Virus record (IMG/VR): IMGVR_UViG_3300031963_000048
Coordinates: 1-64,000 of that record
Source of the DNA: a virus
Length of the DNA: 64,000 nt
Strand: one strand, 5' to 3'
The position numbers and the translations under genes are program-made. The notes beneath the pieces were generated by a model that worked only from the letters and a program-made list of their open reading frames with translations, was not told where the DNA came from and did no database searches. This document shows positions 1 through 7,660 of the stretch, one piece after another; position 1 is the stretch's first letter, and each line of letters starts with the position of its first letter.

Positions 1-93
1 AACACAAAACACCTAGATAGTAGTAGAATATAGAGGTGAAGCGTATGAACGAAAACCCCTTTGTTATGTTATTCTATGTGCATGGAGGTTATT

Positions 94-270
94 ATGCACA
101 ACCTAATCTCTTACAATCAATTAGCTGGATGGAAACAATTTGAGGAGACAGTAGAACGATCTAATGAACAGAACGACTTAGTTAATGATTATTTTAATTG
201 TTTGATTGAGTGTGATGATGAAAAACAAACTTGTAAAAGAATTTGTAGGGAGTTGTTAAGCAAGTCATAA
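94..270 (+). CDS. small protein of unknown function
   Basis: 58 aa. The ATG at 94 is chosen over an in-frame TTG at 61 because a strong ribosome site (GGAGGT, 84-89) lies 5 nt upstream. The protein has three cysteines in its C-terminal half (motif CDDEKQTCKRICREL), which suggests a metal or disulfide cluster. It is followed at once by a terminator. The family resembles small cyanophage proteins, but I cannot name a function. A 32-aa ORF in another frame (45-143) also has a possible ribosome site and competes for the 5' part. Confidence 0.7.
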   Translation: MHNLISYNQLAGWKQFEETVERSNEQNDLVNDYFNCLIECDDEKQTCKRICRELLSKS

Positions 271-276
271 TGAAAC

Positions 277-302
277 GGGGGGTTGACTGCCCCTCTTTTT
301 TT
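277..302 (+). terminator. rho-independent terminator
   Basis: A G-run (277-282) pairs with CCCC (290-293) across a 7-nt loop and is followed by a T-rich tract to 302. It closes the transcript of the 58-aa gene before the thyX group. Confidence 0.75.
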
Positions 303-333
303 ATGGTAAAATGCCTGAAGAGAATAGTAACTT

Positions 334-513
334 ATGGATAAAGACAAACTAAAACTTCTTGTTCGTAATTTAGAACTCTTGGTTGATTCTCTGAAAGCAG
401 AAGTTTATTCTGATGTTTCTGCGTATAATAAGTATACAGAACCAGAAGTCAGAAAAAGACCAGTGTTAGATTACGACGAAATTTTTGAGGATTCTGATTT
501 AGATGACCAGTAG
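334..513 (+). CDS. small acidic protein upstream of thyX
   Basis: 59 aa starting MDKDKLKLLV and ending in a run of acidic residues (DYDEIFEDSDLDD). It overlaps the next gene, whose ATG is at 503. The amphipathic N-terminal helix and acidic tail are visible; the function is unknown. I recall proteins of this type next to thyX in other T4-like cyanophages, which supports it being a real gene. Confidence 0.75.
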   Translation: MDKDKLKLLVRNLELLVDSLKAEVYSDVSAYNKYTEPEVRKRPVLDYDEIFEDSDLDDQ

Positions 514-670
514 AGCACGAGAACTCATTAAACTTTTAGAAAGATTGGTAAAACAAGAAAATCTTTATACTGATGAAAAAATCAGAGAGATGAAAACACA
601 ACTGCGAACGCTTAAGGAAGAAATCGCAGAACTTGAATCAAAAACATCAAAAGGATTTGGAAAGAAATGA
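503..670 (+). CDS. small coiled-coil protein upstream of thyX
   Basis: 55 aa, almost wholly charged helix with leucine/isoleucine heptads (LIKLLERLV, then LRTLKEEIAELE), so probably a coiled coil. It overlaps the gene before it by 11 nt and thyX after it by 4 nt (ATGA), so it is translationally coupled to thyX. No function can be assigned. Confidence 0.75.
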   Translation: MTSRARELIKLLERLVKQENLYTDEKIREMKTQLRTLKEEIAELESKTSKGFGKK

Positions 671-1302
671 CTGTAAAACTTATCAGCGTGACTCCCGATG
701 CAGAACAAACAATGGCGTTTATTGCGAGAGTTAGTAATCCAGAGAATCAGGATTCTGAAAACTATGCGGGTTTGCTACGTTATTGTATTAAGCACAATCA
801 TTGGTCTGTGTTTGAGCAATCTTCTATGAGTCTTGAGATTGAAACTAACCGTGGTATCGCAGCTCAGATACTTCGACACAGGTCCTTTACATTTCAGGAA
901 TTTTCACAAAGGTATGCTGACACAAATCTAATCACCGAAAATATTCCTATTCCAGATCTTCGTAAACAAGATACCAAGAATCGTCAAAACTCCACAGATG
1001 ATCTTGGTGACTATGTAAAACTTAAGTTTCAGGCAGAAATTGCTGAATTGTTTAAGCACTCTAATAACCTCTACAAGCGAATGTTAGAGGCAGGTGTAGC
1101 AAAAGAGTGTGCAAGATTTGTATTGCCTTTAGCGACGCCCACACGCATCTATATGACGGGTTCTTGCAGGTCGTGGATACATTACATAACACTTAGATCT
1201 GCCAATGGTACTCAAAAAGAGCATATGGATATTGCTCTTGAATGCAAAAAAGTATTTTCTGAGCAATTCCCGACAGTTGCAGAAGCTCTTGAGTGGGTCT
1301 AA
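667..1302 (+). CDS. thyX: FAD-dependent thymidylate synthase ThyX
   Basis: 211 aa, the normal length for ThyX. It carries the ThyX signature RHR-x7-S-x-R at residues 70-82 (RHRSFTFQEFSQR), which binds FAD and dUMP, and a C-terminal GSCRSW segment followed by LRSANGTQKEH, where the family has its second substrate-binding arginine. ThyX methylates dUMP to dTMP with methylenetetrahydrofolate and NADPH, so it would supply dTTP for phage replication. ThyX is common in T4-like cyanophages. The start overlaps the preceding stop (ATGA). Confidence 0.97.
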   Translation: MTVKLISVTPDAEQTMAFIARVSNPENQDSENYAGLLRYCIKHNHWSVFEQSSMSLEIETNRGIAAQILRHRSFTFQEFSQRYADTNLITENIPIPDLRKQDTKNRQNSTDDLGDYVKLKFQAEIAELFKHSNNLYKRMLEAGVAKECARFVLPLATPTRIYMTGSCRSWIHYITLRSANGTQKEHMDIALECKKVFSEQFPTVAEALEWV

Positions 1303-1306
1303 ATAT
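1299..1306 (+). promoter_or_regulatory. possible late promoter CTAAATAT
   Basis: CTAAATAT at the end of thyX, 22 nt before the ATG at 1328. It matches the CTAAATA form seen at the divergent baseplate promoters in this window. No ribosome site stands out. Confidence 0.4.
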
Positions 1307-1327
1307 TTTATGTTGAGATTATAACTG

Positions 1328-1567
1328 ATGCCTACATATCGCTTCGAAAATACTGAAACTGGTGAAATCTTTGAGAAATGGATGCTTATGGCAGAAAAGG
1401 ACCCATATCTCAAAGAAAATCCTCATCTCAAACCACTCATTCCAACACAAATGAATGTTGGTGAGGTGGGAGATTGGAGAAATAAATTAACTCAAAAACA
1501 TCCTTCGTGGAATGATGTCTTAGGTCGTGCTCAAAAAATGCCCGGTTCAACTGTAAAAAAACTCTAA
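1328..1567 (+). CDS. FmdB-like N-terminus, unknown function
   Basis: 79 aa beginning MPTYRFENTETGEIFEKWM. This looks like the FmdB regulatory-protein fold (usually MPxYxYxCxxCGxxFE), but the zinc-binding cysteines are absent. It sits between thyX and phoH, a position in which similar cyanophage proteins are found. Function unknown. Confidence 0.8.
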   Translation: MPTYRFENTETGEIFEKWMLMAEKDPYLKENPHLKPLIPTQMNVGEVGDWRNKLTQKHPSWNDVLGRAQKMPGSTVKKL

Positions 1568-1568
1568 T

Positions 1569-2327
1569 ATGGCAAGAAGAAAAAGAGGAAACAACGATCA
1601 ACCAATCGGTGTTGGTCTGACCGCAAAACAAATGAAGAGGAGAAAACCTCTAAGTGCAGAATACTTGGTTGATATTGACCCTCTTACAGAAAACCAAAAG
1701 CGTTTGTTTGAATCTTATACTGACGGTAAACATCTAGTTGCCTACGGGTGTGCTGGAACGGGTAAGACCTTTATTACTCTTTACAATGCTCTTGCTGACG
1801 TTCTAGATGAATCAACTCCTTATGAGAAAATCTATCTTGTTCGTTCATTAGTTGCGACAAGAGAAATTGGTTTCCTTCCTGGTTCTCACGAAGATAAGGC
1901 AGATATTTACCAGATTCCTTATAAGAATATGGTGAAGTATATGTTCCAGATGCCTAGTGATTCTGAATTTGAGATGCTCTATGGCAACTTAAAGTCGCAA
2001 GAAACAATTAAGTTCTGGTCAACTTCTTTTCTTCGCGGAACGACTCTTGATAATGCAATCATTATTGTGGACGAGTTTCAGAATCTAAACTTCCACGAAC
2101 TTGATTCCATCATTACTCGTGTTGGTGAGAATACCAAGATTTGTTTCTGTGGTGATGCTTCTCAATCAGACTTACAGAAAACAAATGAGCGTAATGGTAT
2201 TGTAGATTTTATGTCAGTATTGCGTAAAATGCCATCTTTTGATATAATTGAATTTGGTGTAGACGATATTGTTCGTTCTGGACTTGTCAAAGAATACATT
2301 ATTGCGAAAATGGATGCTGGTTTTTGA
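1569..2327 (+). CDS. phoH: PhoH-like ATPase
   Basis: 252 aa. A lysine/arginine-rich N-terminus precedes a P-loop ATPase domain with Walker A GCAGTGKT at residues 60-67, Walker B IIIVDEFQN at about 164-172 and the downstream motif FCGDASQSD at 193-201. PhoH is a cytoplasmic NTPase found in most T4-like cyanophages; its cellular role is not settled, and links to phosphate starvation or RNA metabolism are inferred from bacterial homologues. It begins 1 nt after the stop of the preceding gene and its own stop overlaps the next start (TGATG). Confidence 0.95.
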   Translation: MARRKRGNNDQPIGVGLTAKQMKRRKPLSAEYLVDIDPLTENQKRLFESYTDGKHLVAYGCAGTGKTFITLYNALADVLDESTPYEKIYLVRSLVATREIGFLPGSHEDKADIYQIPYKNMVKYMFQMPSDSEFEMLYGNLKSQETIKFWSTSFLRGTTLDNAIIIVDEFQNLNFHELDSIITRVGENTKICFCGDASQSDLQKTNERNGIVDFMSVLRKMPSFDIIEFGVDDIVRSGLVKEYIIAKMDAGF

Positions 2328-3007
2328 TGTTTAATCATATTGATATTGAACTCCCAAAGTTGGAGCGTGAAACGATTGATGGTGTAAGATATTATTCTGT
2401 GCCAGATGAGGAAAAACTCCTTAAGTTAGTATCCATTACTTCTATTACGAGTCATTTTAATCGTGAAATCTTTGTCAATTGGCGTAAAAAGGTCGGTGAG
2501 GAGGAAGCTGATAAGATTACTAAAGCGGCGACTTCTCGCGGCACGGATATGCATTCTCTTACGGAGCACTACCTTAAGAATCAAGATTTGCCGTCTGTTG
2601 CGCCGATTGCGGATTTTCTTTTTAAGATTGCGAAAACGGAGATAAAGCGCATAAATAATATTTACGCCCTTGAAGGGTCCCTATATAGTAAGCAACTGGG
2701 TATTGCTGGGACAGTTGATTGTATCGCTGAATATAACGGCGAGTTAGCAATAATTGACTTTAAGACTTCTAAAAAACCAAAACCACGCGAGTGGATTGAA
2801 CACTATTTTGTTCAATGTATGGCATATGGTTGTATGCTATATGAACTGACTGGTATTTCAGTCAAAAAACTTGTAATCATCATGGCTTGTGAAAATGGAG
2901 AATGCGTCGTTTATGAAGAATATGACAAATCAAAATACATCAAACTTCTCACCGAATACATTAGAAAGTTTGTTAGAGATAAACTGGAGATCTATGGAAC
3001 CAAATAA
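2327..3007 (+). CDS. PD-(D/E)XK (RecB/Cas4-like) exonuclease
   Basis: 226 aa from the ATG at 2327, which shares one base with the phoH stop; an in-frame TTG at 2324 is less likely. Motifs typical of RecB-family nucleases are present: a histidine in RGTDMH (about residue 76), GTVD at 128-131, and IIDFKTSKK with D144 and K146 as the metal-binding D-x-K. The cyanophage version is usually annotated as an exonuclease and is thought to work in recombination or in degrading host DNA. It stands in the replication gene group. Confidence 0.88.
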   Translation: MFNHIDIELPKLERETIDGVRYYSVPDEEKLLKLVSITSITSHFNREIFVNWRKKVGEEEADKITKAATSRGTDMHSLTEHYLKNQDLPSVAPIADFLFKIAKTEIKRINNIYALEGSLYSKQLGIAGTVDCIAEYNGELAIIDFKTSKKPKPREWIEHYFVQCMAYGCMLYELTGISVKKLVIIMACENGECVVYEEYDKSKYIKLLTEYIRKFVRDKLEIYGTK

Positions 3008-3254
3008 AGAATTAGAACAAGTCATAGAAAATAAGTTTCTTACTCCTTCAAAGTTTGCTCTAGAAATAGAGAAAATTGTAATTGAAGAAAACTTCAATTA
3101 TATTGACGCAATTTGTCATTATTGTGAGATCAATAGTCTTGAAGTTGAGTCAGTTACAAAACTTATTTCAAAACCTCTAAAAGAAAAGTTGAAATATGAT
3201 GCGATAAGTTTAAACTTTATGAAGCGGACCTCGCGTGCAAAACTGCCTCTATGA
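2994..3254 (+). CDS. 33: gp33-like late promoter transcription accessory protein
   Basis: 86 aa. The start at 2994 has GGAG (2986-2989) upstream and overlaps the exonuclease gene by 14 nt. The helical C-terminal part, with ISKPLKEKLK and RAKLPL, matches my memory of cyanophage gp33. In T4, gp33 bridges the sliding clamp gp45 and RNA polymerase to activate late promoters with the gp55 sigma factor. Presence of gp33 fits the TATAAATA-type late promoters in this window. Sequence is short, so the call is by motif and context. Confidence 0.75.
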   Translation: MEPNKELEQVIENKFLTPSKFALEIEKIVIEENFNYIDAICHYCEINSLEVESVTKLISKPLKEKLKYDAISLNFMKRTSRAKLPL

Positions 3255-3847
3255 TTGTGACTCCATTTGAAACTTATCAACATTATCTGTCACTTAAAAA
3301 TCATTTTACAAATCCAAAATACGATTTCTTCAAGTATGGTGCGAAGACCCGTGCCAGTATTGCTTCCTTTAATAAGAGGCGCGATAAATATTGGTTCGAG
3401 AAAACAAGTCGCAAATACTCTGACAAAGAAGTCGTAGATTTTTTAGTATCAAATTTTGTAGAGGCAGACAACGCGAGTAATTTATGGATTGGCGAAATTA
3501 TCAATTCTGGCGAAAGGAAATACGCAGATTGGATGCGGAGACAACAGAGTTTGACTTACTTGTTCAAAGAGCAAAGCAGCGAATTGTTCTTGGAAACAAA
3601 ATTAGAGGATGCCTTGAACTGTTCCAAAGGTCATCCACCCGTTCTAAAAAGATTCCTGAGCGGGAAGATTTCTATTGAAACTCTAATCATCTATGATAAA
3701 ATATTCCTGTTCGGGAAAAAGTTTGATAAGAAACTTTCAGATCCGGTATGGGAAACCGTCAGTTTAAAAATGAAAAAATACAATCCATTTCTAAATATTG
3801 ATGTGTTTCAATTCAAGAAGATTTTACGGGAAATTATCAATGAGTAA
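3251..3847 (+). CDS. 59: gp59-like loader of the replicative helicase
   Basis: 198 aa. It follows the T4 gp59 pattern: a KYDFFKYG segment near residues 23-30, then FNKRRDKYWFEKTSRKY (T4 has YQKRRDKYFFQKLSEKY), then LWIGEI. gp59 loads the gp41 helicase onto gp32-coated forked DNA. Its place between gp33 and gp32 is the expected T4 neighbourhood. Overlaps gp33 by 4 nt (ATGA). Confidence 0.92.
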   Translation: MIVTPFETYQHYLSLKNHFTNPKYDFFKYGAKTRASIASFNKRRDKYWFEKTSRKYSDKEVVDFLVSNFVEADNASNLWIGEIINSGERKYADWMRRQQSLTYLFKEQSSELFLETKLEDALNCSKGHPPVLKRFLSGKISIETLIIYDKIFLFGKKFDKKLSDPVWETVSLKMKKYNPFLNIDVFQFKKILREIINE

Positions 3848-4172
3848 ATTTTTTGATTCTGATATTATTCAGGAAGAACTGAAAGAAATCAATCAGTTAC
3901 AAGAGAGTATATATGGAAGCATTTTGACTTTTGGTGTTATGTCCCGTGAAGATAAACTGGAGCATATTGAAAGACTTGAAATGTTACTTGAAAAACAGAG
4001 AGTAATGTATACAAGATTGTCTCTTTCGGATGACCCAGAAGCGGTTGTGATGAAAGAGAATCTTCGTAAATCAGTTGCCCTGATGGGTTTCCCACCAGAG
4101 ACTGATATGGGAGTACTGTTTAGCAGTATGACCAAAACCATCGAATCTCTCAAGCAATTCATTGACGGTTGA
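3840..4172 (+). CDS. DUF1825-like protein
   Basis: 110 aa from the ATG at 3840, overlapping gp59. The sequence FFDSDIIQEELKEINQLQESIYG and PPETDMGVLFSSMTKTIESLK-type C-terminus match the DUF1825 family, shared by cyanobacteria and cyanophages. Function unknown; it is predicted to be all-helical. It ends 59 nt before gp32 and contains the gp32 promoter -35 box near its 3' end. Confidence 0.82.
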   Translation: MSKFFDSDIIQEELKEINQLQESIYGSILTFGVMSREDKLEHIERLEMLLEKQRVMYTRLSLSDDPEAVVMKENLRKSVALMGFPPETDMGVLFSSMTKTIESLKQFIDG

Positions 4173-4190
4173 GAGCATTTTTGCTATAAT
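4162..4190 (+). promoter_or_regulatory. sigma70-type promoter for gp32
   Basis: TTGACG (4162-4167) and TATAAT (4185-4190) with a 17-bp spacer, 42 bp before the gp32 ATG. The -35 box lies inside the upstream gene. Confidence 0.85.
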
Positions 4191-4231
4191 ATCCAAGTAA
4201 TCCAATTCATCCCAAGTATCCTAAAAATCCT

Positions 4232-5155
4232 ATGTCATTCGAAAATCTTAAGAAGCAATCCAAACTTGGTTCTCTCACCGAAAAACTGGTGAAAGAAGTA
4301 GAAAAAATGAATAACTCCGAAAGTTCTAGTGATGACCGCTTTTGGAAGTTGAGTGTAGATAAGTCAAATAATGGTTATGCCGTAATCCGTTTTCTTCCTG
4401 CTCCTAATGGGGAAGATATTCCGTTTGTCAAAGTTTATAGTCACGCATTTCAAGGTCCTGGTGGTTGGTTAATTGATACGTGCCTGACTACCGTGAATCA
4501 AAAGTGCCCTGTGTGCGAGCACAACTCTGGACTCTGGAATAATGGCACTGATGCTGGCAAAGAAGTTGCCCGTAAGCAGAAGCGTAAACTGACTTATGTC
4601 AGCAATGTTTATGTCGTCAAAGACCCTGCCAATCCTGAAAACGAAGGTAAAGTCTTCCTCTTCAAGTATGGTAAGAAAATCTTTGATAAGATTATGGAAG
4701 CAATGCAACCTGAATATGAGGACGAAACTCCGATTAATGCCTTTGACTTCTGGCAAGGTGCAAACTTCAAACTGAAGGCAAAGAGTGTTGCTGGTTATCG
4801 TAACTATGATTCCAGTGAGTTTGCTTCGGTTGGAGCTCTTCTGGACGATGATGATGCAATGGAAGCAATCTGGAAGAAGCAGTATTCTCTTACCGAATTT
4901 GTTGCTCCTGACCAATTCAAGACTTATGAAGAATTGAAGAAGCGTCTTGATTCAGTGCTTGGTGCAAAGTCTGTGCGTCTCGATGAAGAAGTTGATAACG
5001 AGGAAGAGTATTCTCGTGGTTCTGCAAGGGACCTTGATGATGGTCTTCGTAGCGAACTGAATAATCTTCAACCCACTCGTCGTGCTGCTGCTCCAGTGGA
5101 AGAAGATGAGGATGATGACGCACTTTCGTACTTCGCAAAACTTGCCGAAGACTGA
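4232..5155 (+). CDS. 32: gp32 single-stranded DNA-binding protein
   Basis: 307 aa, close to T4 gp32 (301 aa). The basic N-terminus (MSFENLKKQSKLGSL) is the cooperativity domain. The core has the zinc ligands H71, C84, C92 and C95 in the T4 spacing pattern, and the C-terminus is strongly acidic (EEDEDDD), which in T4 recruits gp59 and other partners. It coats ssDNA at replication forks and recombination sites. It has its own promoter and is followed by a strong hairpin, so it can be made as a single-gene transcript. Confidence 0.97.
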   Translation: MSFENLKKQSKLGSLTEKLVKEVEKMNNSESSSDDRFWKLSVDKSNNGYAVIRFLPAPNGEDIPFVKVYSHAFQGPGGWLIDTCLTTVNQKCPVCEHNSGLWNNGTDAGKEVARKQKRKLTYVSNVYVVKDPANPENEGKVFLFKYGKKIFDKIMEAMQPEYEDETPINAFDFWQGANFKLKAKSVAGYRNYDSSEFASVGALLDDDDAMEAIWKKQYSLTEFVAPDQFKTYEELKKRLDSVLGAKSVRLDEEVDNEEEYSRGSARDLDDGLRSELNNLQPTRRAAAPVEEDEDDDALSYFAKLAED

Positions 5156-5163
5156 TGTGTATG

Positions 5164-5187
5164 AGGAGGAGAGAAATCTCCTCCTTT
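5164..5187 (+). terminator. gp32 terminator
   Basis: Stem GGAGGAGA (5165-5172), tetraloop GAAA, stem TCTCCTCC (5177-5184), then TTTAAAA. It lies between the converging gp32 and gp53 genes. Only the plus-strand reading has a following T tract. Confidence 0.85.
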
Positions 5188-5878
5188 AAAATGGAATTGA
5201 AACCTTTGTGTTTTCAGTCTTAATTAATCTATCATTCACATACTGCGATGACCTATCATAGATCATCGCTTTTCTTGTATCATTAATAACTTGTTGGAGG
5301 TATCTTGGTTTTAATACGTAGATACCTCTTTTATCATTGTTTTTTCTGACTTCATATTCATAATTACTCACACCCACAATTGGGTCTGATATGCGAATGA
5401 CATTTTCTCCAAGTGCTGTTGCGTCATTTGTATAAAGATTTCCATCGTAAGTATAATAAACTTTAAAGTCTTCATCAACAACTTGACCAGAAGGTAAAAT
5501 TAAACGATCTTCTGGGTCTTTGACTTCTTTGGTTTCATAATGATGAATTTCATTTAAGTCACTTCCATAAATTGATTCCGAATAATCATAGACTTGTTTA
5601 TCGGAAAGTGGCCATTCATCTCTAAGTCTTGTAATTCCTGCAGATACAATCACAACCCAATCATATTGAACGCTTCCATAAAGTTCTTGTGCGACCAACT
5701 CTGGTCTGGAACCATCTGGAATTTGATATTTGTCAAAGATAGTGAAGACATTTTGTAAGTCGTCACGAAGTTTAACTCTACGGAATAAATTCTTTACCGT
5801 GACATATTGATGAGAAGATTTAGTTCCTGGTAAAAAGGATTGATATTCTAAATTTGGAAGTTCTCTGAAGTATGTCAT
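5186..5878 (-). CDS. 53: gp53-like baseplate wedge subunit
   Basis: 230 aa. The N-terminus MTYFRELPNLEYQSFLPG and the YDWVVIVSAGITRLRDEWPLS segment are the cyanophage gp53 pattern. gp53 is a baseplate wedge protein that helps join six wedges around the hub. It is the last gene of the minus-strand block and its start overlaps the gp48 stop by 1 nt. Confidence 0.9.
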   Translation of the reverse strand: MTYFRELPNLEYQSFLPGTKSSHQYVTVKNLFRRVKLRDDLQNVFTIFDKYQIPDGSRPELVAQELYGSVQYDWVVIVSAGITRLRDEWPLSDKQVYDYSESIYGSDLNEIHHYETKEVKDPEDRLILPSGQVVDEDFKVYYTYDGNLYTNDATALGENVIRISDPIVGVSNYEYEVRKNNDKRGIYVLKPRYLQQVINDTRKAMIYDRSSQYVNDRLIKTENTKVSIPF

Positions 5879-6795
5879 TAGTATCCAACTCCTGTTTCGT
5901 TTCTTTCCGGGTAGTCTTGGGCGTAAATTGGAGTCAACTCTTGGAATGTTAATCCCAAACTCATATGCACTGGAGTTCCGTCAGAATAGGTTGCATATGT
6001 ATTAGACCCAGTAAAGTTAAGTGCTAAATCAGTAAGGGCGCAAATTTTAAACTTGTTGAGATATGGATGTGGTTTTCCACCACTCATATATTGAACTTTA
6101 AAAACGCTTGGAGCAGTTAAGAATAATCCAGCAGCTGCTCCAGTTTGGCTTCCTTTTCTAGCTGCCATTTCTTTTTTAAGGAAAATGACCATATTTCGAA
6201 TTACTTGTGCTTCTTTATCATCTCTTGGCGCCAAATCGAAGGCAAATTGAAATGGTGCTCGAAGATTTAAACCTCTGAATAACAATTCAATATTTTCATT
6301 AAATACTGCTCCTGTTTGTCTTGCTAAAACATCATTAAATAGACCATCTTGCCCTAGCAATTGTTCAACACCTTTTGCAGCAAAAAAACTTTGCAATCCT
6401 TTTTGACCTAGTGTTGTTTGTGCAGCTTTGCTGATACCAACAGCAGCTGCTGCTAAACTTGACCCCAAATTACTAAAAAAATCTTTACTTTCTATAGTTT
6501 TAGATGCTATTCCCAATCCTAAAGTTGCTCCTGGACCCATTCTACCTTCAGACCAACTCGCAGATTGTGTGTTGGTAGGCATACTTTGTGGAATGGGTAA
6601 AATAATAGTCCCTCTTATTTCTTTTGCACCCAAACTATCATATAGTCCATCAGAACTTTTTTGAGCAAAAGAAAAGTTTTGCTGTGTAGGAACATTAAGT
6701 CCTGGAGGACGATACTTATAAGCATCAATTTTTACATAGTCAGTATTCTGATCTATGAGACCTAATGGGTATCTGAATACTGTTGGTTTGGACAT
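5878..6795 (-). CDS. 48: gp48-like baseplate tail-tube cap
   Basis: 305 aa. It begins MSKPTVFRYPLGLIDQNTDY, the cyanophage gp48 start, has an alanine/glycine-rich helical middle, and a C-terminal domain with LAPRDDKEAQVI. In T4, gp48 caps the hub and, with gp54, starts tail-tube polymerisation. It lies 13 nt after the preceding minus-strand gene. Confidence 0.88.
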   Translation of the reverse strand: MSKPTVFRYPLGLIDQNTDYVKIDAYKYRPPGLNVPTQQNFSFAQKSSDGLYDSLGAKEIRGTIILPIPQSMPTNTQSASWSEGRMGPGATLGLGIASKTIESKDFFSNLGSSLAAAAVGISKAAQTTLGQKGLQSFFAAKGVEQLLGQDGLFNDVLARQTGAVFNENIELLFRGLNLRAPFQFAFDLAPRDDKEAQVIRNMVIFLKKEMAARKGSQTGAAAGLFLTAPSVFKVQYMSGGKPHPYLNKFKICALTDLALNFTGSNTYATYSDGTPVHMSLGLTFQELTPIYAQDYPERNETGVGY

Positions 6796-6807
6796 TTATT
6801 TTTTGAA

Positions 6808-7182
6808 CTATTTAGTTAGAATGTTGCTGAAAGGCAATCGCCTTAAGTCATCTATTTCTTCCCTATAGACCTCATAGACAGCACCTGCAACTTCATCCCA
6901 AGTGTATTGGCGCACTTCTCCCCAGTGATAATTGATTCCTCTAAATCCCCAATTAAAAACTTCTGTAACTGCGACTAAAGGATTTTGGTCATATCTCACT
7001 CCAGAAGTCTTTGCGTTATATACAAAAATATAAAACTTACCTGCCTTCGGTGGTCCTACAGTTTCTGGTAAAATAGTCTTTAATTTATTCATAATATCAT
7101 TAGCATTTTCTGTCCCAAGCAGATTTTTTACAAGAAGGGTAATACGACTTCTTTTTCTTTGTTGTAAAGTCTTTCTTGGCAT
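6808..7182 (-). CDS. conserved protein between gp4 and gp48, probably a virion or assembly protein
   Basis: 124 aa. A basic N-terminus (MPRKTLQQRKRSR) is followed by a compact domain with GKFYIFVYNAKT and WGFRGINYHWGE. Similar proteins occur beside gp4 and gp48 in cyanophages and in some other marine T4-like phages. Function unknown; the location suggests a structural or assembly role. Overlaps gp4 by 1 nt. Confidence 0.75.
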   Translation of the reverse strand: MPRKTLQQRKRSRITLLVKNLLGTENANDIMNKLKTILPETVGPPKAGKFYIFVYNAKTSGVRYDQNPLVAVTEVFNWGFRGINYHWGEVRQYTWDEVAGAVYEVYREEIDDLRRLPFSNILTK

Positions 7183-7619
7183 TACTTAATTCCCAATTCG
7201 TGTTCGGTGATTACCTTAAACTCATACCCACGATCAGCACACCATTCTCTTGCTGCTTCCCACTTTGATTGATTTTTAGCATACTCATAAACCTCTGCAA
7301 TGTATTGCTTTGTTTGTCTCTTTGGTTTTGGGGGAGGCACTGTTTGTTTTGAGGGTTTAATCTCAATCATATATTTTTTAATACTACCATCAGATTCTTT
7401 GACTTTAATAAGGAAGTCTGGAAAGTACCGATGTATCTTTCCGTCGATTGGTGACCGATAAGGAATTGCTTTTTCTTCTGATGACCATTCAATTATTTTT
7501 TCATTCGTATCACAATAGACACAAAACTTTCTTTCCCAAAGAGATCGATAAATGATATTTGTAGGATCTCCGTTGTATTTTTCAGGATGCGATGGTTTAT
7601 ATTTTCCCTTATATGACAT
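7182..7619 (-). CDS. 4: gp4-like head completion protein
   Basis: 145 aa, as in T4 gp4 (150 aa). The sequence YRSLWERKFCVYCD, then PYRSPIDGKIHRYFPDFLI and YMIEIKPSKQT, has a nuclease-like layout (D of PDF, E-x-K of IEIKPS). In T4, gp4 finishes the filled head before the neck is added. It is the first gene of the minus-strand block and has a late promoter just upstream. Confidence 0.92.
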   Translation of the reverse strand: MSYKGKYKPSHPEKYNGDPTNIIYRSLWERKFCVYCDTNEKIIEWSSEEKAIPYRSPIDGKIHRYFPDFLIKVKESDGSIKKYMIEIKPSKQTVPPPKPKRQTKQYIAEVYEYAKNQSKWEAAREWCADRGYEFKVITEHELGIK

Positions 7620-7627
7620 CTAAATAC
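7620..7627 (+). promoter_or_regulatory. late promoter CTAAATAC (plus)
   Basis: CTAAATAC, 33 nt upstream of the gp54-like GTG. An identical 8-mer points the other way 24 bp downstream, so the two face each other. Confidence 0.65.
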
Positions 7628-7651
7628 TTAATAATATAAGACTCGTATAAG

Positions 7652-7659
7652 GTATTTAG
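7652..7659 (-). promoter_or_regulatory. late promoter CTAAATAC (minus)
   Basis: The plus strand reads GTATTTAG, so the minus strand has CTAAATAC, 32 nt upstream of the gp4 ATG. It is the only promoter visible for the four minus-strand genes. Confidence 0.65.
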
Positions 7660-7660
7660 A

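Noticed and set aside
45-143. 32-aa ORF overlapping the first gene
   Set aside because: Has a possible ribosome site but the overlapping 58-aa frame looks more like a protein and has the better site.
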